NCBI RefSeq assembly: GCF_000276665.1
Contig: NW_004955416.1
Span: 3,791,392 to 3,855,391 of the forward strand
Source: Chinchilla lanigera
Lineage: Eukaryota; Chordata; Mammalia; Rodentia; Chinchillidae
Length of the DNA stretch: 64,000 bases
Direction: 5' to 3'
Shown here piece after piece: positions 36,511 to 48,677 of this stretch (positions are counted from its first letter, which is position 1; every line of letters starts with the position of its first letter). Position numbers and translations under genes: made by a program. A model generated the notes under the pieces. The model was not told where the DNA came from. It saw only the letters and a program-made list of their open reading frames with translations, and did not search any database.

Positions 36511-39500
36511 TACATGTGATCTTGTTATAGTGTTGAAAATTATTATGTAATAATAAGGATTATGAATTTCAGTCACTGTTAATTCTTAAGCGTAAGTACA
36601 CAGGGTGAATGCTTCCCAGCACTGCAGTGGAGAGGCTGATTGTCTTGTTTGGTGGTGTGTTCTAGCGCCTGTAGATGGTTAGCCCTGCATCTCTTGTCTT
36701 CCATTTAATTCTTCCAGTGTCTTCAGATAAATGGACCATTCTTTTCTCCCACGTGTATTGCAACTATAAATAATGACTATATTTTTTTAAAGTACTAAAT
36801 GAATATTATTTCCTACCAGACACACATTCTAATGATAGCCAAAACACTTCTGAGTGTTCTCTTTTGAGTGTTTTTAGAGCATGTTTTGAGGAGTGCCGAC
36901 CCCTGGCACTTTGAGGATGGCATTTAGAGATAGACAAACATCATTAAGTTTGACAAGGGGATGATGCTACAAGGTGGTCATAAAGTCTAGAGACATAATT
37001 GTGCTGTGTATCACAGCTCAGTAACAGGAACAATTCTTTATTATGTATGTCTGTGTTTCTACAGTTGGTAGGCATCTTGTGTTTTGGCAAGATAAGAAAT
37101 GTGACCATGCCGTTGGCTTTCTTTTATAACTTGGAAATTCACTATAACGTGATTCCTAAAGATGAGTTCTGTTTTGAGCACAAAAGACAACATCATGGGT
37201 GGCAAATTTGCAAAATCCACCCGTTCTCTAAGGTGATTAGTTTGGCCCCAAAGAGTGAGTGCATTATTTCTCGTGTGTTACCTGAGAAAGTTCACCCAGT
37301 TACTTTATACTTGTACTTAGGAAACACAGACTCCTCAACTGTTAACCATTATTTTGTGCCTGCCTATTTTGTGCATTCTTCAAACTAGATAACTGCTAAC
37401 ATGCTGAAGACACATTTATTTCTTCTTAATCTGTTTCATTACCTACTTCTCTGATGGTTGTTATTAAGGGAGACTTTTTAGGGGAGGAAGGAAAATGAAA
37501 GTTTGCATAACCTGAGATTTTCAATTAAATTTTAAAAAAATATATTTGCTGAGGAAGATAATAGTAACTCTGAAATTTTATCCTGTGGTTGAAGAAGAAT
37601 CTTCATAAAACTGTCCTTTTTTTGTTGTCGTACAGGTGAAGGGGGTGAAAGTGTTTGTGTAGTCCTTTTAGAGTTTGAAAGAAGATGAAATTCATCCATC
37701 CATTTTTATTTCCCCCTTTTTTAAATGCATGTTTATATTTTTTTAAGAATTATATTTAATTTGAACTCATTTATCCCTATTACAGCATCGAAACTCATAT
37801 GCTTTAACTCAGAATGAAGTAGAGTGTTCACATTTCTCCTTCTTTTTTGGATGGGACTTAACACCTGTCATAGAGTTGAATGACCACTACAGAAAGCTAA
37901 AGAAAATACACAAAACACTGGCAAGAGAGTTCTCTCTCCTCTAGCACAGTTTTTGTGGTAGAAAGAAATACATTAAATGTCGTTTTAGTAACTGTATTTC
38001 TGAGACATCAACAGATCCCTTTGTTAGAAGGAAATTGATTAAATGTTTTTGGGTAATATTTAAATCGTAGAGATAAAACTAAGTAGCTAAGTGAAGTTGT
38101 TATTTCACACTCAGTAATTATGTATTTTGTTTTAGAGCTTTTTTAGCTGTATGTTATTACAAAATGAGTTCTCTGCAGCAAATGTTAAAACCTTTAGAAT
38201 AGTTCGGATTTAAACAGTTAGTCTGGGTGTGATCTGAAACTTAGGTGTACGCCTTGGGTTCCATACTGAGTGCCATTCTAAAGAGGGTAGTTACACACCA
38301 CTGTGTGCACTTGACACATGCAAATGCTAAATACAGTAGCAGCATGAGGTCTCTATCATTAACAGTAATTTATGTAATGAAAGCCACCTGGCTGCTGTTT
38401 TTTATAATTAATTGCTTGTAAATAATAAATTTAAATATAATTTATAGTTTTCTAAATTTGATTACTATATAGACCCAACAGCCAACATAAAAAAATAGCA
38501 GTTCCATAATTTACCTAGGACATTATATATAAATATATATTTAAATAAATATCAGATGAAAATACTTTTAGAAGAATGGCAAGAATTTAATCAAATTGTG
38601 CTACATTTATTTGAATTGGAATGCCAATTTTGAATTGGTGTCACCAATTTAGCTTTTATGTTGTTATTTGGATTGATCTTTTAAAATAACTTCTACATAT
38701 AGTTTAATATACAGAAGAAACTAGCCTAATGCAATAAAACTCTTGAAAAATGTTATTTTTTTCTATTTTATAAAATTCCCATTATGTTTTAAAAAGACAT
38801 GAGGGGAAAGCTCTTGAGCACATATGATACTGTGTTATAGACTGTGGTAGTGATAAAAGGTTAGGCCCAGTAGGTTTTCTAAGGATGGTATCTTTAATTT
38901 AAGAAGGCTTTGTAGTAGCTCATTTTGCTTATGTGGGTGGAAATATCAGCTGCCAAAGAGTTACTTTTTTCTGATGCAGTGGAAAAATATCAATGATTCA
39001 CATGGCTTAAAATGAAAGAGGGAGTAGAGCCTGTTCTGTCTGCTCTTTTGTTAAGAGAAAGAGTGGAATGAGGGAAGGCAGAGGTTGGAATAACTAAGTT
39101 TATGTTTAAAACTGACAATTACGATTACTGACTTCAGGTTTATTATTGATGGTTGTACAAACCTTCATCTTTATGAATCTCATTTTAAAAACTTGTTTCT
39201 TTCCTAAATGCCTTTACATTTAAAGCTATATCACATAATTATATTTTTATTTTGTACTGTAGCAGTGAAATCACTATCATTTCCTGTCTGTGAACTGTGT
39301 ATAATACTTGGCGATTTACAAATTGAAGGCGAATTTTGTAGCTTAAAAGTACAGATTTATGAAATAGAAAGATTTGCCTCCATATGTGACCAGTAGAATT
39401 TGTTTCTTCACTGTAATTTAGGAAAGTTTAGGTAAATCAGTAATGCTATATTTTAGTTAATTTGACTTAAAACATTCTAGAATTTTTTGTGTTCTCTGTA

Positions 39501-40440
39501 GAAACTTGGCTCGACCATAAAGAACAGTTCTGTTAAATGGCAAAATTTCATGTTAACTGTTTATAAGGTCGAGAGTAGAGTCAGTGACTCTGTTACTGAT
39601 TCCGTCTATAAAGTATAAAGATTGTGGCATCTGTGTGTGGTCAGCATGCCCACCATCCATCACCTCAACAGCAGGCATCAGATTTGTTCATTGCCTGGTT
39701 TCCAAGGCCTAATAATCCCTCAAGAATTTCTAATGTTGTTGACTGTCCCTATTTACATCACTGAAGAAAGAAGCTTCACAACAGGTGCAGCTGTATACTA
39801 ATTGTAGGGTGTACTTAATCTGTCCAGAAGGGAGAGTGACTCCAAATTTGGTATCTTAGACAGTGGAATGACCTTTGAAAGTCCCAGGATGAGAATTGCC
39901 AACAATTGCAACAGGCTAATTATACCCATAAGGAGTTGTAAAGTGCTTTTAAGTTTTCCTGTACACCTAGAAGTTCAGTGAACGCCTTGAAGTCATTAAG
40001 ATATGACAGATGCACTCCCTTTTCAAGGACTCCTGTGATAAGTTTTGATTGTAGAAGTGGGAATTTGACCCTAGCTTATCACTTGCTTCATTAGCTTACA
40101 TGGGGACAAGGGGGTGGATTTTTTTTTTGACATGAGTATTATCTTACGCTTGTTCCAGAATTCCATCCACCTCCTTTTCTCTGCTGATAGAAGGTCACAG
40201 CAGATAACCTTGATGCTAGTTTTTTCAAAGCGTATTATGTATGTGTTGTGCAGTGCTATGTATATTTTATATATAAGTATATAGGATAGTAATTTTTCAC
40301 CTATCGTATATTCCATATATTTGCATAATTATACCTTGTTTGCACATGATATTTCAAAGTTTGTTTGTATTTATTATTTATTTATTTGGAATGGTACTGT
40401 GAATTGTATCCAGACTGTTGCAGTTAATTATACCCTTATC
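36511..40440. other. Intronic stretch, no gene or young repeat recognised
   Basis: A 129-codon frame at 36999-37388 matches no protein I know and lacks convincing coding character. The rest is AT-rich single-copy-looking DNA. Confidence 0.45.
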
Positions 40441-40449
40441 ACTTCTAAA

Positions 40450-40565
40450 ATTTTTTATTTTGAAATAAGGTCTTGCTAAGTTGCCAGGCTGGACTCACAC
40501 TGTGTCTTCCTACCTCAGCCTCCCAGAGTGCAAGGATTATAGGTATGCACCACCATACCCAGCTA
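40450..40565 (-). mobile_element. B1 SINE, antisense
   Basis: GAAATAAGGTCTTGCTAAGT, CTACCTCAGCCTCCCAGAGT and ATGCACCACCATACCCAGCT. Confidence 0.88.
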
Positions 40566-40589
40566 ATCACATTATTTTAGAAATACTAG

Positions 40590-41095
40590 TTTTCTGTCTG
40601 TGATCCCAGCTAAAGTTCCATCCCAGCATGGGAAACTTAGCAACTCAGTGAAACCCTGTGTCTTGGTTACTTTTCTCTCATTGCTGGGACAAAATATCCG
40701 ACATTCAAAATTAAGGAAGGAAAGGTTTATTTAGCTCACAATCTGTGGAGGTTTCAGTCCATACTCAGCTGACTCCAAGGCAGGGTGACACATTTCACAG
40801 GACAATAGTTCATGGCATAGAAAACAGCAAAAGCAGCAAGAACAAAATGGAGGAGTGGAGGCAAGCAGCCTCTTTCCTTCCCTTACATTATACGCAGACT
40901 GCCTGCCCCGGAGCAGGTGTAGCACACGCCCATAAATTAATCATAAACTCTAGAAGCCGGCCCCATGACTGCATGAGGCTTTAGAGGGACATGCAGAACC
41001 AAACCATAACACCCTGTCTCAAAATAAAAAATTCAGGGCTTGGGTCTAGTTCAGGGCTCTGAGTTCAGTCTCTGGTTCTGCAAAGAAAAAAAGGA
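40590..41095 (+). mobile_element. B1-dID SINE split by an LTR insertion
   Basis: The B1 half (GTGATCCCAGCTAAAG to CAGTGAAACCCTG) stops at 40658. It resumes at 41012 with CCCTGTCTCAAAATAAAAAA, an ID half (GGGCTTGGGTCTAGTTCAGG) and an A-rich tail. Removing 40659-41016 (the LTR and one duplicate) leaves a continuous B1-dID. Confidence 0.9.
40659..41011 (-). mobile_element. ERVL-MaLR-like solo LTR, copy 2
   Basis: On the minus strand it runs from TGTTATGGTTTGG to GTAACCAAGACA with TG...CA ends, a TATGGACTGAAACC block and an AATAAA. It is flanked by CCCTG on both sides (40654-40658, 41012-41016), a 5-bp target duplication typical of ERVL/MaLR. It is the same family as 2185-2571. Confidence 0.88.
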
Positions 41096-41174
41096 AGCAA
41101 GAGAGAAGAGAGAAAAAAAATACTAGCTTCAGTGTGATTTCTGTTCTTTTCTTGTTGGTGTGTGTGTGTGTGTT

Positions 41175-41240
41175 TGTTTTTCTGTAATGCTAGGGATTGA
41201 ACTCGGGACTCTACAACTGAACCAAACCCTCAGGCTGTTT
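41175..41240 (-). mobile_element. ID fragment after a (TG)n run, antisense
   Basis: A short TG/TTTG run leads into GCTAGGGATTGAACTCGGGA and ACCAAACCCTCAGGCTG. Confidence 0.75.
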
Positions 41241-42590
41241 TTCTTCTTTTCAGTAGAAAGAGTACAAGTTTACTTTATTACTTATAAAGGTGATAGGAAG
41301 TTTGACTAATACAGTTCCATAAAGCTGACTTCTTTTGAAATTGGTGTGAATAGGGAAATGAAATGTGGATTTTATCTTATGGACCTCTGTGTCCACCTGG
41401 GGGAAGTGCGCTTCCCGAGAATGAGCAGATGATTGGGTGCCCCCATGAAGAGGCGTGCAGTTGAAGCGCCAAAGCATCTCATGTACTCAACGCCATGACT
41501 GTGGCATTTGTATTAAATTGTTTTTCATTATCTGGATGAAAATCATACAAAATAAACTATATGGGACTGAGGTTAAGCTTCTGGGTAAACCCAGATTTGG
41601 GTATTTCTATTTATGATGTCTGTTTTATCCCTTAATACTGTATACCTAAATTTTATTTTAAATGTTTTCTGTTAGATTAAATGTTATTTTAAATATTTTC
41701 TGTTTAAAGGGGTCTTGATTCCCTTAACCTCTAAGGATATTTTGTAGATTTTGTATTCCCAAAGGGCATAATCATAGTTAACTATGTTCCTGTCAATTAC
41801 CAGTGAGCTCTTTTTGTACAATTAGGAGGTGGTTAATTTAGTCTTAAGTAAGGTTGCCACCTGTCTAGGGATTAACTCAAACACGTTAGAAGTTCCAGAC
41901 TTTTCGGTTGGGTTTAAAGCAGTAGATTTCTAAATATTGCTGTCATTGATACTGGTGAAAGCAAGTGTTGTTTGGTCCCTGAGTCTCAAGTTTCTGTAAA
42001 CTGTGTTAAAATTAAAAGTGACACTGGAAATTTATGAACAGTAGGTGTAATTGTGCGAGGTACCCAATGCAAATGAACAGGAAGGAGCTTCATGTCATCT
42101 CTGTTGTTTCTACTGCTACAGATACCTTATTAGATAGTCAGATGGGTGGATGTGGCATCCTTAAATGTGGGTAGGACCAGGAGTTCGTTCAGTGTCATCT
42201 TATTTCGTGTCTCAGGGAAATAAAACACAAAGAACATTAGTGATGTTCACAGGAGAATAAGAAGATGTAACTTTATGGTATTTAAGCTGTGGGAAATATA
42301 AACCATATTCGTTTGAAGAACATGCGTTGTCAAAAAGTTTCCCGGTGTAGTATGTGCCATAACATGCCTTGCTTCATGTGACCTGATGTGCATGTGGCTG
42401 CATTCCACCTGGAGCCTGGTTTTACTAGGATACGTAGGCCCATGAGTCATAACCAGCTTCTCTGAGCTCTATGTGTGAATGTGTCTGCCTGTCTTTCCTC
42501 CACACTTCCCTTTCCTTTTTTTCTCCTGCCCTCCTGTTCCCTCTCTCCATCCCTCTCTTCTAATTTGAAGTTAAATTTATTATATGTGAT
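41241..42590. other. Intronic, unassigned
   Basis: No exon recognised; the end is pyrimidine-rich (42490-42560). Confidence 0.4.
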
Positions 42591-43565
42591 GTGAATATTC
42601 TTTTTCAATTAGAATTTTTCTTATGGAGATATGATCCACTTAACACTTTTTAAAGTGTACAATTTGTTTATTTTTTAATATATTATCACTATTATCCAGT
42701 TCTCGAAAATTTTATCACTATCTAAAAAATCCCAGTACCCATGAGCAGTACTCCCTTTTCCTAGCCCTGCTTCCTCATCCCTAATCAACCACAAGTCTCC
42801 TATCTGTATTTCTAACTTTGCCTGTCTGGATGTTGCATATAAGTGGTATCATATGTCAGCTTCTTTTACAGTGTAATGTTTTTGCAGTTCATTTGTGTTG
42901 TTGCATTTTTTTTATTGCTGGACATCAAATGAATATACTGCATTTTGCTTACCCATCAATTTGTAAATATTTTATTGTTTCTACTTTTTGGTTATTCTGG
43001 ATAATGTTTCCATGAAGTACTGTATAATAACTTTTGTGTTGACACATTTTTTATGTTTCTTGGGTGGATACTTTGGAATAGAATTTCTATATCATATTAT
43101 TTCACATTTTGAGGAAATGTCAATAATTTTGCAAAGTGCCTATACTATTTTACTTTTGGGGGGGCTGTGCTATTTTACATTCTCATCAGTAATACATGAA
43201 GGCATCAGTTTCTCAACATCCTCAATTATATATTATGTGTCTTCTTGTATTATAACTATCCTAGTAGGTGTGAAGTTATATCTTATAATGGTTTAATTTC
43301 AGCTCATCTGTGACTAATGATATTGAACTCTTTTTTGTATTTATTGACTCTTATATCTTCTTTGGAGAAATGTTTATTCACATTCTTTGTCTACTTTGTC
43401 CTAATTAAAGGTTGTCTTATTATTGAGTTGTAAGTGTTCTTTATATATTCTAGCTAGAAGTCACTTCTCTCTATGATTTGCAAATATTTTCTCTTAGTCT
43501 GTTTATTATCTTTTTTATTTCCATAGTGTCCTTGAGTTGTGCTTTTAAAAGGATTTTACTTCAAG
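42590..43565 (-). mobile_element. Ancient L1 (L1M-type) fragment, antisense
   Basis: The series GATATGATCCACTTAACA, TTTTTAAAGTGTACAATTTG, CTGTCTGGATGTTGCATATA, AAGTGGTATCATATGTCAGC, GTATTTATTGACTCTTATAT and TCTTTATATATTCTAGCTAG follows reversed L1 3' UTR into ORF2. No intact frame survives. Confidence 0.8.
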
Positions 43566-44087
43566 AAGGAAAATACAGATGTCAGTACTATATTGTGATG
43601 TCTGTAACATTCCTACAAGGAAAATAGCATTCCCCTTCAGAGAAGTTTTTATTGTTTAACATACTGTTTTGAAAACAGTTGTTTTTTCTTTAGATAAATA
43701 TTAAATTTTTAAAATGCTAGGCAAGCAATCTCCTGAAGTTAAAGGTTTAGATATATTTATTTGCTTTTTTTCTTTGCATTTAAAAATTGTCTATATAAAT
43801 GTATCTAGTTTATATCATCTAAAGTGACAGTTTGATATGACTGCTAGTGAAGTGACAAAAAATAAAAAAAAACTGTGCAAATCAACAAAGTATGAAACAA
43901 GTATAGTCATGAAAAATCGAGGCTCTATCAACTTGAAAAAAAATACTTCAACTGAAATACATTGCTTTTTAAACGTGAATAATCAGCTATGGCCTAGGAA
44001 GTATAATCCTTCAGGTGAGCATTGGGCAGAGCCCCGTCGTCTCTGCTGGGATCCAGACCAGGTGCTGAGTCTGGCTCCTAACATGAG

Positions 44088-44445
44088 TTGTTTTTTAATG
44101 TTTACTTTTATTAGTGCCTGCTTACAATACATAATGTTTACATTCCTTGTGAGGAGTCTGTCTGTGTACATAACACATCTTAATTCTTTCTATGTCCCCT
44201 TCCCTTACCCCTCCTCTCCCTCCATCCTTTGGTACCCTTCCCATTTGCAGAAGATCTGTCTCCTGTAATCTGTCATTTATTTAGCTATTTAATTTATTTA
44301 TACTTTGGATTTCTCATGTAAGACACACCATATGATACTTAAGCTTGTGTGTTTGATTCATTTCACTTAACGTGGTCTCAAGTTGCACCCATTTTCTCTA
44401 TTTGACACATAACTCAAATTTATCCTTCTTTATATAGCAGAGTAG
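44088..44445 (-). mobile_element. L1 3'-end fragment, antisense
   Basis: TTTTATTAGTGCCTGC, GTACATAACACATCTTAATT, TTCTCATGTAAGACACACC and GATTCATTTCACTTAACGTG correspond to a reversed L1 3' UTR leading into the ORF2 end. Related to 5829-6160. Confidence 0.7.
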
Positions 44446-44449
44446 TGCC

Positions 44450-44580
44450 ACAGTGTCGAGTGTGGCCCTGAGCGAGTGACTTACTCTCCTGGAACTCTAG
44501 CTTATTCCTGTGAATTGCAAGAGCTCCTGTTTTTGCACAGGGATGTCATGAAGATCAACGAGGGCTGTGAGAAATCTTTT
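44450..44580 (+). mobile_element. MIR-like fragment
   Basis: GAGCGAGTGACTTACTCTCC followed by ATGTCATGAAGATCAACGAG resembles the MIR 3' half. Confidence 0.45.
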
Positions 44581-44654
44581 TAAGAGGGATGTAGTGCCAA
44601 GGTAATTCCCTGCCAGTCTGCAGGCCGGTGTTTTCGTAGAGCTATGAAAGAAAT

Positions 44655-44802
44655 TTTTTTTTTTTTTTAGATAAGGTCTTGCTATGTAGTTCAGGCTGGT
44701 CTTGAACTCACTATAATGGCCAGGCTGACCTCGGACTTGCAGTGATTCTCCTGCCTCATCCTCCTGAGTGCTGGGATTACAGGTGTGTGCCACCATGCTC
44801 GG
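44655..44802 (-). mobile_element. B1 SINE with internal duplication, antisense
   Basis: A T16 tract, AGGTCTTGCTATGTAGTTCA, a repeated middle segment (GGCTGGTCTTGAACTCACTA then GGCCAGGCTGACCTCGGACT) and GTGCTGGGATTACAGGTGTG. Confidence 0.95.
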
Positions 44803-44899
44803 TTTGAAATAAAACTATTTATAGACTCTAGGATAGAGTGCCTCTCCTTTGTACAGCCCACTCTGTGATCACTCACTTTAGATCTGACTTTTCAGAGGA

Positions 44900-46130
44900 G
44901 GGCATGTGCCCTGGACCTACTCTGGCTATATATTATCTCAGAGGATTCAAAGAAATGATGTATTGTAGATTATTAGCAACACCCTAAGAAACAGGCCACA
45001 AATCGCAATATTAGAAATTTTTTTAGTTAGTATACATGTATTTGGGTGAAAAATAAAACAGATGATTAATATATCAAAGTACAGGGATAACAAAAAGTGA
45101 AAATGATATTTGATTAAAACAAAGGGGGCATGCAGAAGGCCACTCAGAACTGTAGTACTCATTTTTGAGAAGCACCTACAAGTTGCTTTGTTTCTTTCAA
45201 GTGACTTAAGCCAGGTAGAGTCTGACATTGTGCTTTCATAAATCTTTTCAGTTGTGTAAGCTGAACAGTATAAATGTGTGGTTTTCTACTCATTGTAGTT
45301 GTGTGGTGTAATCATCTTATCTGAGTAGGTAATGAAATTGGCTTTGCTGCTGTTTATCTTAGGACAAAATAAATGGTGTTCTTCCTGTCTACTTCTTTTG
45401 CTTGATTTGGATTGATGCATGTATATCTGTATGTGAGTGTGTGTTTATTTTGACTTTCTGTGTAAAGATAAAAATATTCTAAGTCTAGTTTTTAGCTAGA
45501 TTTTATTTTGCATTAGACAGTGATACCTGCCCTCTTTGCTGCCCCCCCTCAAAAAAATTAAGTGTCTACAAAATTGGTTATCTATTTTTCAGAGAACTTG
45601 TAACATATTTCTAAATGAAAAATCATTCCAGCAGTACCTAATACTGGCAATTTTCCTCTGTCTGCTTTTAGAACTTATTGACCAACCAGGTCAGACATTA
45701 TTAAAGTTCAAGAGGTCCAGTGGGAAAAGTAATGGTTTTGTGCTACTATGAATTTTAAATGCTGCCATTTTCGTGTGGTACAGCATCATCAGTTCTCACA
45801 TGCCACTAAAAATGTTTTAGGCCAAATTCAGGGCCAAGGTTACAAGAGCGATGATGCTTCTGACTCACGCCGATGTAGTTTTGCTACCCAAATTATCAGC
45901 ATACCATTCTGTAGTGAGGTCCCTTTTAATAAGTCATTTGAAAGAACTTATTATAAGAAGATTTTTTTTGTCTCATCACTTCTTGGAAAAATATATAGAA
46001 GTACAGCTGGAGAGTCTCTTTTCACTGAACACAATAGCTATTCACTTTCCTGACTGAGCCAACTTCAGTTCTGAGAGTAACTATTACTGTGGTTTATGCT
46101 TAGCCAAAGCAATCATTTTCTTTCTTGCTT
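44900..46130. other. Intronic, unassigned
   Basis: A 101-codon frame at 45748-46053 has a fairly balanced composition but resembles no protein I know, and does not match CDIN1. Confidence 0.4.
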
Positions 46131-46138
46131 TTTCTTTT

Positions 46139-46194
<56 letters not shown>

Positions 46195-46290
46195 TTTTTC
46201 TTTCTTTCTTTCTTTCGCTCTTTCTCTCTCTCTCGCTCTCTCTCTCTTTTTTCCTCCCTCCCTCGCTCCCTCTCTCCCTCTCTCCTCTGT
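46131..46290 (+). repeat. (CTTT)n / (CTCTCG)n / (CCTC)n compound microsatellite
   Basis: About 20 CTTT units change into CT-rich and CCCTC blocks, directly at the tail side of an antisense ID. Frames through it are artefacts. Confidence 0.95.
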
Positions 46291-46299
46291 CCTTTCTTT

Positions 46300-46380
46300 C
46301 ATGTGTGTGCTAGGGATCAAACCCAGAGCCTTACAGCTGATTGGAAAATGCTCTACCTCTGAGCTATATCCCCAACCCAG
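46300..46380 (-). mobile_element. ID SINE, antisense
   Basis: GCTAGGGATCAAACCCAGAG, TCTACCTCTGAGCTATATCC and CCCAACCCA. The adjacent pyrimidine array occupies its A-tail position. Confidence 0.88.
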
Positions 46381-48164
46381 TTTTAAGGTAGACTCTTAAG
46401 GAACCTGAGTTCAGTGCATCCTCCTTTTTTGAGATATAGACATGGAGTGTGTCAGCAAACAGGTGCTTGACAAATATTTATTGAATCACTGAGTGAATGA
46501 ACTGATCACCTAGTAGGAGTGTCATCTAAATGTATAGTTATTTCATGTGCAAACCTGGGTTTAATTGAAATGAAGAGGGACTGAGAAGATTTACACACAA
46601 TCATCTTGGATTAAGTGGGTCCAGGTGCGTACCTTCCTCTCTGTTGAAATGTTCATATCTCAGAAAATTAATTGCTTTTAAATTTTTCTCAGTATTATCT
46701 TTGAAGAGTACAACAACTTTGTGGTTTGAGAATCAAATACTTTATTTGTAAAGTTAGTGTTTTACTAAGGGGATTGTTTATTGAACTTAAAACATCTGCA
46801 AAACTTTTGACTTTCAGATAGAAAATTATTTTATTTGTGGTGTCCCTGACCTTGTATCCTGTTATTCACCCATGGCGTTTGTGAAATGAAACTCATTGTA
46901 GTAATCATTGGAAAGGATTCTCAAAGGAATAACATACCACGTGCTTAAAATAGCTTGGGTTTATTCAGTGAAAATTAGGGAATCAAGTCAGTTTTGAAAT
47001 AGTTAAATTTTAGCCATGCTACATTGTCGATAATTATAGCCACTTCATTTCTGATAGTGGAGTTCACTTGAGTAAATAAAGTGCTCTACTGTAGTTTGCC
47101 CCAGTATCTGTTTTCCTGTTCTTCCACTGTGAGAGAACCTTCAATGTTTGACCAGGAATATGACTTCCCTGAGCAAATTTCCTTGCAGTTTTTATAGTCG
47201 TAGGAAGGAGTTCTGCCTACTGTGAAGTAAGTCTTCAAGATGGTTTCCGGGGCGTCTTCCTTAAGGGATAGCCCTCCTGTTTCTTCTTCAGGGTGCCTCT
47301 TCAGTCTTGCTGTCTGCAGTGCTGATGCAGCACTCTCAAATCAGGGGTGAGGGCTAAAGTGTAGTGGTGAGCTAGAAGGAGCTGAATTGCTGTGAAGGAA
47401 GAAACAGATTTTACTAGACAAGGCACAAGTGTCTGCCCTGTTTAACCCACAATTAATTTCAGCTATTCTGTGTCTTACAATCTCATGCTATCTAATGCAG
47501 AGGTAGAGATGCTACATTTTATCAGACTGAATTCCTGGGGTATAAGATCTGGGTGTGGCTGCCTCATACTGTTTCTCACCATCTTCAGAGCTGTTTCAAA
47601 CCTTACTGATTGTGGCTGAGGCAGGTAGGCTCTCTGTAAGATTAGCACTTCTAGGATTTGGGTTTGGATGAAGTAACTCCTTATACAGGGAGCAGGTTAC
47701 AGTGTACCTTTTAAGCCATTCTAATTTATAGTCTGGCCACAAACATCATTTCCCTGAGAAAAAGTTTTCATTGATTCTACTATTCATTGATATGTTTAAA
47801 AAGAAATAGTTAATTGCTCTGGACTTTTTGATATTGTAGTCATTTTCTCAAAGAAAGGCCAGAGTATACTAGTGTTTTGTTTTTTGTTTTGTTTTGTTTT
47901 GTTTTTCCTGTATTTGGTGTGGGCAGTTTTTGGACCTTAAAAGTAGTTTCTTGTATGCACTCTACTTTTCAGAAACTTCAGGTTACTAATTACTAGACAG
48001 CACTGTTTTTAGAAGCAAAGCCTTTCCTTCAGCAGTAGCAGAGTCCTTTATTGTCTGTGTCTGTGAATTGCAATATTTTTAAATTTTCGCTTAAAGTGGA
48101 TATATGCATTTGTTTTAAGCTGTGTGCACGTTAAAGCATGAGAGAAGGTAGGTCATTTTTCTTT
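46381..48164. other. Intronic, unassigned
   Basis: A short MIR/L2-like tail (CAAATATTTATTGAATCACT) lies at about 46470-46500. No exon recognised. Confidence 0.4.
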
Positions 48165-48300
48165 TATATCATCACTTGAAAAGCTACTGTGTGCAATGTA
48201 TTGTGCTAAATATCAGTGATGTAAGGTTTAAAAGATATAAAAAGATCCCTTGCTTTAAAGAACCCAGAGTCTAATGGAAAAGCAGATGAAAAATGTACTT
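48165..48300 (+). mobile_element. L2-like fragment
   Basis: CTACTGTGTGCAATGTATTG, TGCTAAATATCAGTGATG, TTGCTTTAAAGAACCCAGAG and TCTAATGGAAAAGCAGATGA follow the typical L2 3' series. Confidence 0.6.
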
Positions 48301-48464
48301 TAAAATTCAACCTGAAACTTATTTATGGGCTGTCTAAATCCAGAAATCTGAAAGGTTTCATGAACTCTTAGGTCAAGGCAATTCTACTGAGAACTCTTAA
48401 AACAACAGTGCTAATCTGTCCCAACAGTCAATGAAAGATTTTCTGTGTACATTTGAGAGTGCTT

Positions 48465-48677
48465 CGGATTATTGTTGTTGTTGTTGTTATTATTATTGTT
48501 TGTCAAACTTGGGATTAAACCTAGGGCCCTCATTCTAAGCTATATCCCTATCCTTTTAAAAATTTTTCATTTGGAGACAGGATTTCACTAAGTTGCCAAG
48601 TTACCCAAACTTGTAATACTCCTGCTTCTGCCTCCCAGAGTGTTGGGATTACAGGTGAGCACCAGCATGCTTAGCCA
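48465..48677 (-). mobile_element. B1-dID SINE, antisense
   Basis: A (GTT)n/(ATT)n tail, antisense ID (GGGATTAAACCTAGGGCC, AAGCTATATCCCTATCC), linker, then antisense B1 (GAGACAGGATTTCACTAAGT, CTGCCTCCCAGAGTGTTG). Confidence 0.85.

Noticed and set aside
36999..37388. 129-codon open frame
   Set aside because: No recognisable protein family and no splice context; the composition follows local DNA.
45748..46053. 101-codon frame with balanced amino-acid composition
   Set aside because: Compared from memory with the expected later CDIN1 residues; no match. No flanking splice signals that make an exon.
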